Origin: Aspidapion aeneum
Lineage: Eukaryota > Arthropoda > Insecta > Coleoptera > Brentidae
Direction of reading: 5' to 3'
NCBI GenBank assembly: GCA_963576565.1
Contig: OY755039.1
Span: 26,674,602 to 26,738,601 of the forward strand
DNA: 64,000 bases
Position numbers and translations under genes: made by a program. Of this stretch, positions 44,601 through 48,088 are shown piece after piece (position 1 is the first letter of the stretch; every line of letters begins with the position of its first letter). Below the pieces are notes generated by a model. It was not told where the DNA came from. It was given only the letters and a program-made list of their open reading frames with translations, and did no database searches.

Positions 44601-47303
44601 CCATTATTATTTTTAAATTGAGTACTTAACTGTTTCGTCCTTATGGGACTCCTCAGAACACTGCTTGGTCAATGTGACACCCTTGCGAAGTTAATTAGAC
44701 GGTTTTGTCTCTAATCCTATGTCTATAGTGAAAAAACCCTCGCCAGAAGCGCCATCTGCCGAGATACGAGAGAAACTAGAGCAAGAGAAGGCGAGTATAA
44801 CAGCTCGCGTCTTGATGGAGGGTAAAAACGCTAATCAGCGTTGCTCTGGCCTGAAAGACAAAAGAGCTGTCGTAGTCACGGATGTTTTCTTTTTCTTTGC
44901 AATCGATCTTTTCATCGATCGATATATCTAGCAGTTTATACTCGCCTTCACTTGCTCTAGTTTCTCTCGTATCTCGGTAGATGGCGTTTTTTGCGAGGGT
45001 TTTCTTACTATAGACATAGGATTACAGACAAAACCGTCTAAATAACTTCGCAAGGGTGTCACATTGACCAATCAGTGTTCTGAGGAGTCCCATAAAGACG
45101 AAACAGTTAACTGTCAACACTTATTAGGTTAAGCTTTCGAGCTACCCAAGGAAAAATATGAGAGAAAAAAAAATCACGTTTCTTACTAATTATATTTTAT
45201 AGGCTATTAATCCTAAACCAAAATGACAAAGAAAAAATGCCACCTAGTGTTTAAATTACCTCAAGACTCGTAAAAGGCAGCGACGTGCCGGCACGTGTCT
45301 ATTTTGTTTGAAAACAGCCGATAAGGCAGCGCACAAAAGGTGCAGGCCGGGTTTTATTGTTTTTATTAAGATTTTGTACTTTTGATAGATATTTTTTGCG
45401 CCTAAAACAATGTTTTACAGAGTAAGATGGGAAGAATATGAAGTATTGACATACTAAATTTAATACAACTTGGTGAATTTACAAGAGAAAGGGGAAAAAA
45501 TTAAGTTTTGTCTACTAAACACGCAAAATTTTTTATTGCGGCGCGTAAAAGTATCTTTATTTTTATTAAAATTTTACTTTTAGTAATATTCAAAATGATT
45601 TAGGTCGCCTGAATTTATGAATAAACATTGCAAAAATCTTCGACTACTGTGTTAAAAATACTAAATGTAGAGGTAAGGATCTGGATATGCCGTTACTTGT
45701 ACCCCATACCCTATTAGATTTTTATTTAGATTAGAGTGGGCCAAAAAAACTCTTGTCACCCGAGACGTGTGTTAGTCAGCAAACTAATTGTTTTGCGTTT
45801 GCAATCATTTAGGCAAATATATTTTATGGAATTTCTTTCATATTTGTTCGCTGCTGTAATAATAAGCACTTTAAGAGAAAACAATAATTTAAAGTGTGGA
45901 AAAAAGTCAGGGGAAAGTCCGAATCAAGATCGTGTAACCATTCAGTTTCTTTTTTTGCAGTTGCCAACAGTGGCACGTCACCAGCCCTCAATGAATGGTT
46001 CCCTAAGTTCCATAGTGCACTCGGAGGAGGAACTAGCGGGCAGTTACAACTGGGACTACCTGCTTGACTGGGGACCTCAGTACCAACCACTAGCGCATGT
46101 CTTTTCGGAGATAGCGCGACTCAAAGACGATACAGCGTCTGTTCATAGTGGTGCCAGTGGTACGTCTAGTGCGGGCAAGAAGTCAGTGGGGCTCAAGAGT
46201 GTTCCCCCACCCCTGATTACAGGGGTTGCGCCAAGGAGTATAGCGATGCCTGCCCTGAATGCCAGAGGAGGGCCAGCAATTAGGCATGGACCAGGAGGAC
46301 ATGGTCAGATGATGTTACCAAGGTATGTTAAATAATTCAGTAGACTGTTGATTATCCGCCTTTTCTGTTTTGTAATCGCAGGAAAGGGCCAGTCCTTAAA
46401 TTACGTACCACATTAAAGGGGGCGTTACAAGGGGGTGGGGAGTATCCCACGTTGCGTCACGTGACATCCTTAACTTAACTAACGCAATCAATTAATTTCT
46501 TTGGTAAAAAGGTTTTTTCTTTAAAATACAAGATGGCTTTTCTATATATACCATTAGAGTAAAAGCTTTACTGACCACGAAGATTCTGTTTAGAAAGAGA
46601 AAAACTAATTTAGCATGTGTAAACAAAATAGAAACAACTGCCCCCCCTCTTCATCCCTGTCGAGTCATGCACCGCCTTCCATAATCCGCGTCGAATGAAG
46701 CCGCGTCGAATGAATTTTATCGCATTGTTTTTGGTAGGGATAAAGATATTTAATTGCCTAGTTTGGGTGTGGTCTATGATTCAGTTCCTCGGAGATTTTC
46801 GAAGAGCAATGTGCCCATTTTTTGTTTATTATTGTCTCTAACCATCGCGTTAAATTAGACTGCCATATTCTGCAAATATAATATCTTTTTTACACGGCAT
46901 AGCCGATAAAACAGCTAAAAAAAAGTAATAATATGATACTGATTTGCACGATCCATCATTTTTTTACAAGTAGCTCTCAGCAATGGCTGAACTTGGACCC
47001 TTATCTATCTCTTCGTCGTCCCTAAATTTTCTGCAGAGCTGAACGCACCCAAAGTTATCAAAATGGTTAATTTTATTTTTTTTGTTTTTCAGATCGCCAA
47101 TAAACCACGACGGATCGGGTGGTTCGTTTAGTACCTCCACGGCAATGTCGCCAAGTTTCTCACCAAGTCTGTCACCTCTGGCAACCAAGTCCCCTTCAAT
47201 CTCTCCCTTGGTGGCACCTGGCTTGAGTACAGCGCACCATGTCATGTCTAGACAGCCTCCCAATAGGCAGAAAGGTGTAGTGGACACAGAGATGAGGTTA
47301 TAA
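943..47303 (+). CDS. ds: Dachsous-type giant protocadherin, 3' part (18 exons)
   Basis: Joined exons: 943-1130, 33124-33299, 34642-34819, 35093-35325, 35467-35899, 36352-36552, 36642-36819, 36923-38097, 38421-38899, 38993-39303, 39396-39658, 39763-39996, 40119-40384, 40585-43109, 43227-43436, 44018-44255, 45961-46322, 47093-47303. Every intron is GT-AG and all phases agree, giving 2619 residues plus TAA. The product is a single-pass membrane cadherin: about 20 extracellular cadherin repeats with DxNDN-P calcium linkers, a transmembrane helix at 42775-42849 and a cytoplasmic tail of about 426 residues. Absence of EGF and laminin-G domains before the membrane, together with the tail motif NWDYLLDWGPQ, separates Dachsous from Fat. 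In the known family, Dachsous binds Fat on neighbouring cells and is phosphorylated by Four-jointed, giving planar polarity and Hippo growth signals. Drosophila Ds has 27 repeats, so roughly the first six or seven should lie left of the window. Exon limits are read by eye. Confidence 0.93.
1798..1970 (+). mobile_element. short non-autonomous hAT-like element
   Basis: Inverted ends CATGAGCGTAGTCAGGG and, reversed, CATCGGCGTACTCAGGG enclose 173 bases. The 8-bp direct repeat ACAGGAGG lies on both sides (1790-1797 and 1971-1978), the length hAT transposases make. The interior repeats the GCCCCACCCT motif in both orientations. Confidence 0.75.
3730..3900 (+). mobile_element. short inverted-repeat element, hAT-like ends
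   Basis: The left end begins CAGGCGCGGATCTA and the right end reversed begins CCAGGGGCGGATCTAGG. TTCTAG flanks both sides (3724-3729, 3901-3906), probably the visible part of a target duplication. No coding capacity. Confidence 0.6.
4957..5265 (+). repeat. 16-bp minisatellite with an inverted copy
   Basis: Tandem units of the form AAAAGGTCGAAAGTAC run from about 4957 to 5148 with small changes. About 80 bases on, the same motif appears reversed (5236-5262), between GC-rich ends resembling GCGGCGG/GGCGGCGGGCCC. The arms could fold back on each other. Long frames across it on the - strand are simple-repeat translations. Confidence 0.7.
6597..6655 (+). repeat. (TA)n microsatellite
   Basis: About 29 TA dinucleotides, directly before an RTE retrotransposon fragment. 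Confidence 0.95.
6662..7190 (+). mobile_element. RTE-type non-LTR retrotransposon, 3' fragment
   Basis: The + strand reads as the C-terminal part of an RTE reverse transcriptase: CILPVLTYGSQTW, KAQRSMERQML, WRLWENKRSRERPQMRWAD and RKEWEILGEAYVQR. Stops (for example after NEWI) break the frame. This is a 5'-truncated dead copy, as is usual for target-primed retrotransposons. Confidence 0.82.
7287..7796 (-). other. unassigned 169-codon open frame
   Basis: The only long open frame in this part of the intron, in DNA that is GC-richer than its surroundings. The translation has no domain I recognise. It may be a piece of an unlisted mobile element, since it lies just after the RTE fragment. Confidence 0.2.
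8549..8605 (+). repeat. (AT)n microsatellite
   Basis: Imperfect AT dinucleotide run interrupted once by GT. Confidence 0.95.
8802..9310 (+). pseudogene. dead copy of a repeat-associated protein gene
   Basis: The + strand reads PPLHIKLGLIKQFVKAL, KFPRLSEAKIKEG, then after a stop or frame change KRAWFAFQNVWKNFLGNH, then KAMGCNMSLKVHFLLSHLD, FFPENLGGVSDEYGERFH and QDIAKLEKRF. I recognise this as an uncharacterised protein family common in arthropod repeats; its function is not known to me. At least four stops or frame breaks make this copy non-functional. It lies inside the ds intron. Confidence 0.65.
9335..9447 (+). mobile_element. short hAT-like remnant
   Basis: Starts CAGTGGCGCACCCAG and ends with a partial inverse (CTGGGTGCGGCCAT). 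Flanks TTATTTAT and GTATTTAT match in 7 of 8 bases. The left half resembles the repeat at 47783. Confidence 0.5.
10481..10493 (+). repeat. 13-bp target-site duplication, left copy
   Basis: TGGTAATAATAAC directly precedes the ribozyme repeat array and recurs directly after it at 21720-21732. It suggests that the whole array entered in one staggered-cut insertion. Confidence 0.6.
10612..10659 (-). ncRNA. type I hammerhead ribozyme, unit L1
   Basis: On the - strand: stem I AGUGUU/AACACU, core CUGAGGA, stem II GUCC-CAUAA-GGAC, GAAA, stem III ACGG-UUAA-CUGU, cleavage base C. Predicted cut between 10618 and 10617. All conserved core bases are present. Confidence 0.9.
11131..11178 (-). ncRNA. type I hammerhead ribozyme, unit L2
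   Basis: Same sequence and stems as the ribozyme at 10612; all core bases intact. Confidence 0.9.
11651..11698 (-). ncRNA. type I hammerhead ribozyme, unit L3
   Basis: Identical core and stems to L1; intact. Confidence 0.9.
12171..12218 (-). ncRNA. type I hammerhead ribozyme, unit L4
   Basis: Identical core and stems to L1; intact. Confidence 0.9.
12691..12738 (-). ncRNA. hammerhead ribozyme, unit L5, probably impaired
   Basis: As L1, but base 12698 is T instead of A, which changes U16.1 to A beside the cleavage base and breaks the conserved A15.1-U16.1 pair. Likely slow or inactive. Confidence 0.85.
13211..13258 (-). ncRNA. hammerhead ribozyme, unit L6, weakened stem II
   Basis: Core and stems I and III as L1. 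A C-to-A change on the + strand replaces one stem II base, leaving three pairs and a C-U mismatch next to the loop. Probably still able to fold. Confidence 0.85.
13524..13569 (+). repeat. inverted ribozyme-repeat piece, left of the BEL insertion
   Basis: At about 13524 the array turns round: the sequence becomes the reverse complement of an inner part of the unit (ending TCGGTAGATGGCGCCT). It is continuous with 20436 if the BEL element and one copy of its 6-bp duplication are removed. Confidence 0.85.
13570..14049 (+). repeat. BEL/Pao 5' LTR
   Basis: 480 bases, begins TGTTAGCTCCCGC and ends GTGGGCTAACA. It should contain promoter and poly(A) signals; I could not place a clear TATA box. The sequence after it (from 14050) does not begin with the usual TGG of a primer-binding site, so the priming tRNA is not assigned. 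Confidence 0.95.
14447..19717 (+). CDS. BEL/Pao gag-pol polyprotein
   Basis: 1756 residues from the ATG at 14447; the frame is open 14 codons further up but without a better ATG. Order: Gag-like region (DUF1759-type, about residues 90-240), CCHC knuckle CFRCNQGHVLSKC (about 360), retropepsin with DSGSQTGF (about 486), reverse transcriptase with DIKQMFRQV (about 820) and YIDD (about 898), RNase H (GFCDAS, about 1071; FCDSQ), integrase zinc finger HxxxxH...CLQC (about 1398-1440), integrase core (DFCGPF, SDQGSNF, GLAEAGVK) and a C-terminal domain (DUF5641-type). Key catalytic residues are all there and no stop or frameshift breaks it, so it may be active. Internal short frames are shadows. Confidence 0.96.
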   Translation: MSVKKAVQKRKGFLSAITECYVLSQTAEKDERARNEFQVRYADLDETFDKCMLAHNDVIMLLDDSDDEEFKTQDAILSEARKYFYACKGVYSKIFPVEAPSFSGSYVRQNEYETPKLKELGIPIFRGDKKLWPSFFDLFNNIIDQNQSLSNVRKLQYLFSYLEDEPLKLISGISLSDQNYKIAYDKLVNRYQNKRDLANDALSSIMNSTLKNESAKELRNLIDTFSESLEILKSLSFDVDSWDFIIFFILLEKLDIPTRSNFEMSHANTNTEIPTFQSLFQFLEKRCKVLESLPQSTAPKKVPIYQKSNSMQNQSGQKPTYQNSNSMRNQFGQKPTYKSSNSPFIGLAGTSTSSSTGIKCFRCNQGHVLSKCQTFLDLSPIDRLSFVKQKKLCLACFHPLHDVDTCKSKYSCRTCNSKRHHTLTHILETNQASGSQDTSPVIHTPPVNNLHVSLNASGPSGTFLLCTAIIDVMDGCGNFQPVRALLDSGSQTGFISEKCIQRLNLPRRSYTTEIFGLNQMSSFTSKGLVQCHIKPQGQVTPLLNFEAIVVPQLCSNMPTFSLNDNQWKHLGNLKLADPSYFKSRPVDLVIGCELFAQIFKEGRVLGQVGQPSALETIFGWVVMGKVDEVGSLTERTSCFLTSHSPPLEVILPRFWEIEHLPKKQILSKEEKQAESIFTASVLRQPSGRFMVDLPFKDKINPDLGNTYPQAYRRFLLLENRLIKNPDLYTAYSNFMQDYIDSNHMSLVLSSQPKVDVSCFLAHHCVLKPESLSTKLRVVWDCSAVTPKNISLNDTLLSGPKLQKDIASLLLTFRLNPIAYIADIKQMFRQVLINPYHRPYQRILWRFSPQDPLSVWELSTVTFGMTCSPFLAMRTLNELAEREKERFPMASTVLKTSIYIDDILGTSPSLSEALSLQTELNDLLKSGGFELKKWASNCPELLATLPESDRQMPLSFDKEEPHFIKVLGLQWHPKNDIFSYQCRMKDKPPTKRSILSIIGTIFHPLGFLCPLLLQAKFILQQLWISKVGWDEEPDSSIIDSWNKLRSEFPLLSNFQLPRQIKLSKTNTCQIIGFCDASIRGYAGVVYFRVEEENNISVSLISAKSRVAPIKSQPLARLELLGAFLLSELIDFVLSSYEGKITFTNIVTFCDSQVVLHWLSSPPNRWQTFVGNRVSRIQEIIPSNSWRYIPSALNAADIASRGATPSQLMSHDMWWNAPSFLWSPENEWPDFHKPKMPIDFGDINLEEKPKVCCNAIIDVNFLDQLLIKSSSISKIQRIICYVLRIVNLFQNHSYQKPTKPPDQKVIFENIVFPTTGEMQSALHLLIKRVQGSCFSELFSALPKDKPIPKPLRKLSPFLDENNIIRVGGRLQKSDLLSYSAKHPVLLSSDHRLTTLLIESAHRQYLHPGFKTLHNLLLQQFWILSARRAIQRTISKCLQCFRINPKPYRPPIMSSLPAHRINQLKPFSSVAIDFCGPFFVIPHRYRGCRAFKSYVCVFVCTATHCVHLELPMELSTEGFVGAFHRFISRRGSVTQCWSDQGSNFIGFRNQLLDYARSAATRLSIRWHLGPPLSPHFNGLAEAGVKSFKTHFVRVVGDQKLSIMEMSTLTCRIEAVLNSRPLSPASSDPHDLQPLTPGHFLTLEPLNSEIPESDLSEVPLNRLSRWQLIQKLHNDFWKRYSIEYLHTLQQRHKWADLSPNIKLNDLVIITSDHIQTPLKWPVGRVIELHPGGDGQVRVATVKTVTGVYKRPVVKLCLLPN
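19943..19955 (+). promoter_or_regulatory. polypurine tract of the BEL element
   Basis: TGGAGGGCAGTTA lies directly before the 3' LTR. A purine-rich stretch at this place primes plus-strand DNA synthesis. It is short and imperfect. Confidence 0.5.
19956..20435 (+). repeat. BEL/Pao 3' LTR
   Basis: 480 bases, apparently the same as the 5' LTR base for base on reading both through. Followed at once by the GCGCCT duplication. Confidence 0.95.
20526..20573 (+). ncRNA. type I hammerhead ribozyme, unit R1 (ds sense strand)
   Basis: AGUGUU, CUGAGGA, GUCC-CAUAA-GGAC, GAAA, ACGG-UUAA-CUGU, C, AACACU. Intact. Predicted cut after 20567. Lies in the sense strand of the ds intron. Confidence 0.9.
20998..21045 (+). 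ncRNA. hammerhead ribozyme, unit R2, core mutated
   Basis: As R1 but the core reads CUAAGGA: the invariant G5 is A at 21006. G5 is essential in hammerheads, so this copy should be dead. Confidence 0.88.
21518..21565 (+). ncRNA. type I hammerhead ribozyme, unit R3 (ds sense strand)
   Basis: Core and all stems intact; the stem II loop is CAUAG instead of CAUAA. Predicted cut after 21559. Confidence 0.9.
21720..21732 (+). repeat. 13-bp target-site duplication, right copy
   Basis: Same TGGTAATAATAAC as at 10481-10493. The first bases (TGGTA) also resemble the repeat unit variant seen near 21200, so the exact border is uncertain. Confidence 0.6.
22374..22560 (+). mobile_element. partial foldback element copy
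   Basis: Starts ATGAGCATGAAGTTAGCG like the complete copy at 56287 and carries the inner palindrome around GCATATGAAGTTAGCG. The right half is missing. Confidence 0.75.
24256..24500 (+). mobile_element. RTE-like retrotransposon fragment
   Basis: Reads LNDRFTIYTLHFADEQVIVT then, after an internal deletion, KWGLTVNVDKTQYL-like sequence: the same reverse transcriptase as at 26740-27726 on the other strand, including the FAD(D/E)Q catalytic motif. Dead. Confidence 0.75.
25340..26030 (+). mobile_element. RTE-like retrotransposon 3' fragment
   Basis: Contains degraded sequence matching the C-terminal part of the copy at 26418-26726 (TTLLYGIETC, RQLIWYGHVQ, KRGRPKLEWQQSIQRSM) and the family 3' end near ACGTAGAAAAACGTTCTAAA. 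Together with 24256-24500 it may be one copy split by about 850 bases of other DNA. Confidence 0.75.
26355..27845 (-). mobile_element. RTE-like retrotransposon, reverse transcriptase region, dead
   Basis: Two - strand frames: 27726-26740 holds reverse transcriptase (SSIHKKGNKLDCNNYRGI, QSGFRAGRSC, FVDLQKAYDT, GLRQGCCVSP, LQFADDQVIV) and 26726-26418 the C-terminal part (LIWYGHVQRM, GRRKRARPKLEW). A frame break lies between them, and the frame continues weakly upstream to about 27845 (GPGGIYAEML). The endonuclease half is absent, so it is 5'-truncated. Its 3' end faces that of the copy at 25340. Confidence 0.85.
28170..28876 (+). mobile_element. non-autonomous hAT element
   Basis: Ends CAGGGGCGTGCGGT and, reversed, CAGGGGCATGCGGT. 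Exact 8-bp duplication CTTTTATG at 28162-28169 and 28877-28884. The 707-base interior has no transposase; the 88-codon frame in it is unassigned. Confidence 0.85.
31766..32635 (-). mobile_element. RTE-like retrotransposon 3' fragment
   Basis: - strand reading gives LRQGCCISPTIFKKYIAVAL, LQFADDQVIVANDKEE and DKTQYLYIGNES, then the degraded C-terminal part and the same 3' end (GTCGGTTTAGAACG on the + strand) as at 26360. Several frame breaks; dead. Confidence 0.85.
33124..33299 (+). CDS. ds: ds exon: second half of a cadherin repeat
   Basis: Acceptor CTTTCCAG and donor CAG|GTAATT. It encodes YSIYSGD, the typical FKIDSLTG-like core and LDRETRSS, so it continues the repeat begun in the exon at 943 after the 32-kb intron. 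The open frame runs upstream into the intron, but the acceptor and codon phase fix the start at 33124. Confidence 0.9.
33553..34182 (+). pseudogene. mariner transposase, internally deleted and dead
   Basis: Reads TATECFQMLKDVYREQCMYR and WHKSFFDAREEVKDDEREGR (the helix-turn-helix end), then jumps to WARKGQTVNQHLYLKV, NNAWLLYQDNAPALN and HPPYSPDLAPCDYYLF with the third catalytic Asp. Comparison with a full mariner (about 345 residues) shows a deletion in the middle, and a Trp codon after RPDL has become TGA. It lies in the ds intron 33300-34641; the terminal repeats were not located. Confidence 0.85.
34642..34819 (+). CDS. ds: ds exon: DVNDNPP linker and start of next repeat
   Basis: Acceptor AAATATAG, donor GATG|GTAAGT. 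It encodes DIDDVNDNPPEF, a full calcium-binding linker, followed by the PENAD and DKDFGSNG motifs of the next repeat. The upstream intron holds a dead mariner copy. Confidence 0.92.
35093..35325 (+). CDS. ds: ds exon: cadherin repeat end with DVNDNSP linker
   Basis: Acceptor GTTTTTAG, donor CAG|GTTTGT. It encodes FKIDPKSGHL, AIDMGTPPLS and VQDVNDNSPIF, then the start of the following repeat (FSVSESLP). Length 233 with phase 1 in and phase 0 out. The exon has no ATG-initiated frame of its own. Confidence 0.92.
35467..35899 (+). CDS. ds: ds exon: one complete cadherin repeat plus part of the next
   Basis: Acceptor TTTTCTAG, donor ACAG|GTAAAA. It encodes AIDADTGNNA, LDRETVEHY, ARDNGTPSL, DANDNDPIF and then RDVDSGPNA with the core FQINAITG of the next repeat. 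Both calcium-linker types (DRE and DxNDN) are intact. Confidence 0.93.
36022..36310 (+). mobile_element. palindromic inverted-repeat element in a ds intron
   Basis: AAAAAGATCCAAT at the left and ATTGGATCTTTTTT at the right, with a long matching arm around ATGGTAAAAAATACCCCGACG and its reverse complement. Arms of about 60-80 bases surround a short centre. No coding sequence. Confidence 0.75.
36352..36552 (+). CDS. ds: ds exon: cadherin repeat end with DINDNAP linker
   Basis: Acceptor TTTTTTAG, donor CCTG|GTAAAC. It encodes LDRETKSHYN, HDQGSTPRS and LDINDNAPEI. The intron upstream (35900-36351) contains a palindromic inverted-repeat element whose right end stops about 40 bases before the acceptor. 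Confidence 0.92.
36642..36819 (+). CDS. ds: ds exon: first part of a cadherin repeat
   Basis: Acceptor GGTTTTAG, donor ATCG|GTAAGA. It encodes RVRAIDYDIGDNSS, FSIHPITG and LDHDEKIIY. The intron before it is only 89 bases. Confidence 0.92.
36923..38097 (+). CDS. ds: ds exon: three cadherin repeats and flanking parts
   Basis: Acceptor CGCTTTTAG, donor AATT|GTAAGT. The 1175-base exon has linkers DLNDHRP, DVNDNAP and DYNDNAP, all likely calcium-binding, and a fourth with DSREDSP in place of the NDN core. Repeats show TDRGNPP, LDREKKETY and TDHGKPNKQ. The last linker probably binds less calcium or none. Confidence 0.94.
38421..38899 (+). CDS. ds: ds exon: cadherin repeat with DVNDYFP linker and next repeat
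   Basis: Acceptor TTATTTTAG, donor GCAG|GTAGGT. It encodes LLDRETQDTY, LSDVNDYFPKF, KDLDFGNNG, FSINSRTG and ARDHGSPS. It joins the previous exon through a split TAT codon. Confidence 0.92.
38993..39303 (+). CDS. ds: ds exon: cadherin repeat with DQNDSDP linker
   Basis: Acceptor ATTTAAG, donor CAAG|GTATGC. It encodes VEDQNDSDPKF, SISEDTPID, LDADMGLNA, FRIDNHTG and ATDSGKYN. The acceptor pyrimidine tract is modest but the phase 0 entry is clean. Confidence 0.9.
39396..39658 (+). CDS. ds: ds exon: cadherin repeat with DINDNKP linker
   Basis: Acceptor TATTTTAG, donor AATG|GTAAAT. It encodes IKDINDNKPIF, ATDADDGING and FRINPNTG. The open frame runs past the donor, but the next exon resumes the repeat in the required phase. 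Confidence 0.91.
39763..39996 (+). CDS. ds: ds exon: cadherin repeat end with degenerate linker
   Basis: Acceptor TTACTTTTAG, donor TTTG|GTAAGT. It encodes VQATDKGNPS, then VGDLSPGSPKL where DxNDNxP is expected, and the next repeat start VTIPENLEQ. Loss of the ND pair predicts a linker with reduced or no calcium. Confidence 0.9.
40119..40384 (+). CDS. ds: ds exon: cadherin repeat with DQNDNTP linker
   Basis: Acceptor ATATTTTTAG, donor GCAG|GTAAGA. It encodes FSIDPDSGII, LDFEVRQE and TDQNDNTPKF. It has no long ATG-started frame on the + strand; the reverse frame over it is a shadow. Confidence 0.9.
40585..43109 (+). CDS. ds: ds large exon: last repeats, transmembrane helix, start of tail
   Basis: Acceptor TTCTTTTAG, donor TCTAG|GTTAGT; 2525 bases. 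Linkers in order: DVNDNRP, DCNDNAP, a degenerate KNRVGGRSS, DVNDNAP, DENDNSP and a degenerate GKDEFSP. A membrane-proximal repeat ends near 42700. The hydrophobic helix starts WALGLLISII at 42775 and ends at 42849, followed by a basic stop-transfer stretch (KNKRNRKTKK). There is no EGF or laminin-G domain between cadherins and membrane, which is the Dachsous layout. Confidence 0.95.
43227..43436 (+). CDS. ds: ds exon: cytoplasmic tail, acidic segment and EYLARLGI motif
   Basis: Acceptor TGCTTTAG, donor ATAG|GTAAGT. It encodes an acidic run (EEGDDGEDEE) and SARNTQEYLARLGIV, which I recognise as Dachsous tail-like. Phase 2 in and out. A hAT-type element starts 41 bases after the donor. Confidence 0.9.
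43478..43933 (+). mobile_element. non-autonomous hAT element in a ds intron
   Basis: Ends CAGTGGCGGCTCGT and, reversed, CAGTGGCGGCTCGT. Perfect 8-bp duplication GTTCGAAG at 43470-43477 and 43934-43941. 456 bases, no transposase. It sits between two cytoplasmic-tail exons. Confidence 0.9.
44018..44255 (+). CDS. ds: ds exon: cytoplasmic tail, middle part
   Basis: Acceptor CTCCATAG, donor GAG|GTAAGA. It encodes HLPDPRATTSKDS, an Asp/Asn-rich stretch (FDDTEVDNDND) and SIEHVMAIGGYGE. The intron upstream contains a complete non-autonomous hAT element; the intron downstream contains a palindromic ribozyme repeat. Confidence 0.88.
44626..44662 (-). ncRNA. hammerhead ribozyme remnant, truncated at stem III
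   Basis: - strand: AGUGUU, CUGAGGA, GUCC-CAUAA-GGAC, GAAA and ACAG-UUAA, but then GUAC instead of CUGUC. The insertion border cuts off the cleavage site, so it cannot self-cleave. Confidence 0.8.
45074..45121 (+). ncRNA. type I hammerhead ribozyme, diverged copy (ds sense strand)
   Basis: AGUGUU, CUGAGGA, stem II GUC-CCAUAAA-GAC, GAAA, stem III ACAG-UUAA-CUGU, C, AACACU. Stem III has an A-U pair where the other units have G-U. Predicted cut after 45115. Confidence 0.88.
45961..46322 (+). CDS. ds: ds exon: conserved Dachsous tail motif
   Basis: Acceptor TTTTTTTGCAG, donor CAAG|GTATGT. It encodes SIVHSEEELAGSY, then NWDYLLDWGPQ and LAHVFSEIARLKD, the segment that best identifies the gene as Dachsous, and ends in Pro/Gly-rich sequence. 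The frame is open for 225 bases upstream, but that part is intron: it has no cadherin or tail similarity and the previous exon joins at phase 0. Confidence 0.93.
46385..46510 (+). mobile_element. inverted-repeat element end, degraded
   Basis: Shares GGCCAGTCCTTAAATTACGT and a following G-rich stretch with the element at 61599. The right end is not clear. Lies between the last two ds exons; the rest of that intron is unassigned. Confidence 0.4.
47093..47303 (+). CDS. ds: ds last exon: C-terminus and stop
   Basis: Acceptor GTTTTTCAG at 47092. It encodes Ser/Pro-rich sequence (SPSFSPSLSPL) and ends DTEMRL then TAA at 47301-47303. The Ser-Pro pairs are possible phosphorylation sites. The reverse-strand open frame here is a shadow. 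Confidence 0.9.
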
Positions 47304-47694
47304 CATGAACATAAGGTTTTAGTAAAGTTTTGTTTTAATTTTAATGTTAGATATAGTAAATTTTTTTGAACAAATATATTTATGCCTCGTTTTTGAAAAA
47401 GCTAGTGCTTAGTTGAGGCATTCGCGGCTGTGTTACATTTAGAGACTGATTTATTGTTTTTTTAACGTGCGTTATATAAAGGAGTAGGGGTAATCACGCC
47501 TTCATCTTTAAGACAAATTTTGTTTTCTCATATAGTTTAAATTTGCAATTAATTTGAAAAGTTATTCTGGGTCCACTTTTATTTCTTGGATCCCTGTTTG
47601 GGTGTCAGCTGTTCTTTTTTGTCAGCAAAGACATCTGATTGAGGATCCAAAAGGAAAAACGAAGCGGTCAACTTGTAGAAGTAGTATAAATAAA
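47304..47694 (+). other. probable ds 3' UTR with polyadenylation signal
   Basis: No coding sequence follows the TAA. The first good AATAAA is at 47689-47694, giving a 3' UTR of about 400 bases if used. Further AATAAA-like hexamers lie downstream, so a longer UTR is possible. Confidence 0.45.
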
Positions 47695-47782
47695 AATGAA
47701 CCTTCCATAAATTAAATGAAAGAAAGAGTTGCATGTAAACTCGTGCTCATAAAAATCGCTTGGAAATTTGTAATAGGTTACT

Positions 47783-47950
47783 CAGTGGCGCACCCAGGAA
47801 TAGGTCTTGGGTGGGGGGTGGCGAGGCCTCTTGGGAGGGGGGGGGCAAGCCTCATGATATCCAATTTTAAGCTATTTTTTGTGTTTTTTCATGAAAAATG
47901 TGGAAAAAGTGTAAAAAAATCTAAGGCTTGGGGGAGCCCGGGTTCCTTAT
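47783..47950 (+). mobile_element. hAT-like remnant after ds
   Basis: Starts CAGTGGCGCACCCAGG like the repeat at 9335 and shares the inner AAAAAAATCTAAGGCT; the right end is degraded. Includes a G-rich tract. The frame across it is not a gene. Confidence 0.5.
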
Positions 47951-48088
47951 ATTTTGTTGTTAGCTATGTTTATAGTGTTATTACCAAATTATATTTAAAT
48001 AATTGACTCGGACATTTGGATTGTTAATTCAATTTTCCGTGTACGCGATTTTTATAAGCACGAGTGTACTTTATTCGAACTTGGTAGC

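Larger units (their letters stand above)
44626..45180 (+). repeat. second, diverged ribozyme repeat, palindromic
   Basis: The left half (44626-44803) matches the 520-bp unit in one orientation and the right half (44804-about 45180) in the other, so two part-units stand head to head. It is clearly diverged from the 10-21 kb units (for example CCATCTGCCGAG for CCATCTACCGAG) and so belongs to another subfamily or is older. It lies in the ds intron 44256-45960. The remaining intron to 45960 shows nothing recognised. Confidence 0.85.

Noticed and set aside
45736..46335. 199-codon open frame starting at 45736
   Set aside because: Only 45961-46322 is ds exon; the upstream part is intron that happens to stay open, and the previous exon joins at 45961 in phase.
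943..47303. Fat rather than Dachsous as the giant cadherin
   Set aside because: No EGF or laminin-G domains lie between the last cadherin repeat and the membrane helix, and the tail motif is Dachsous-like.
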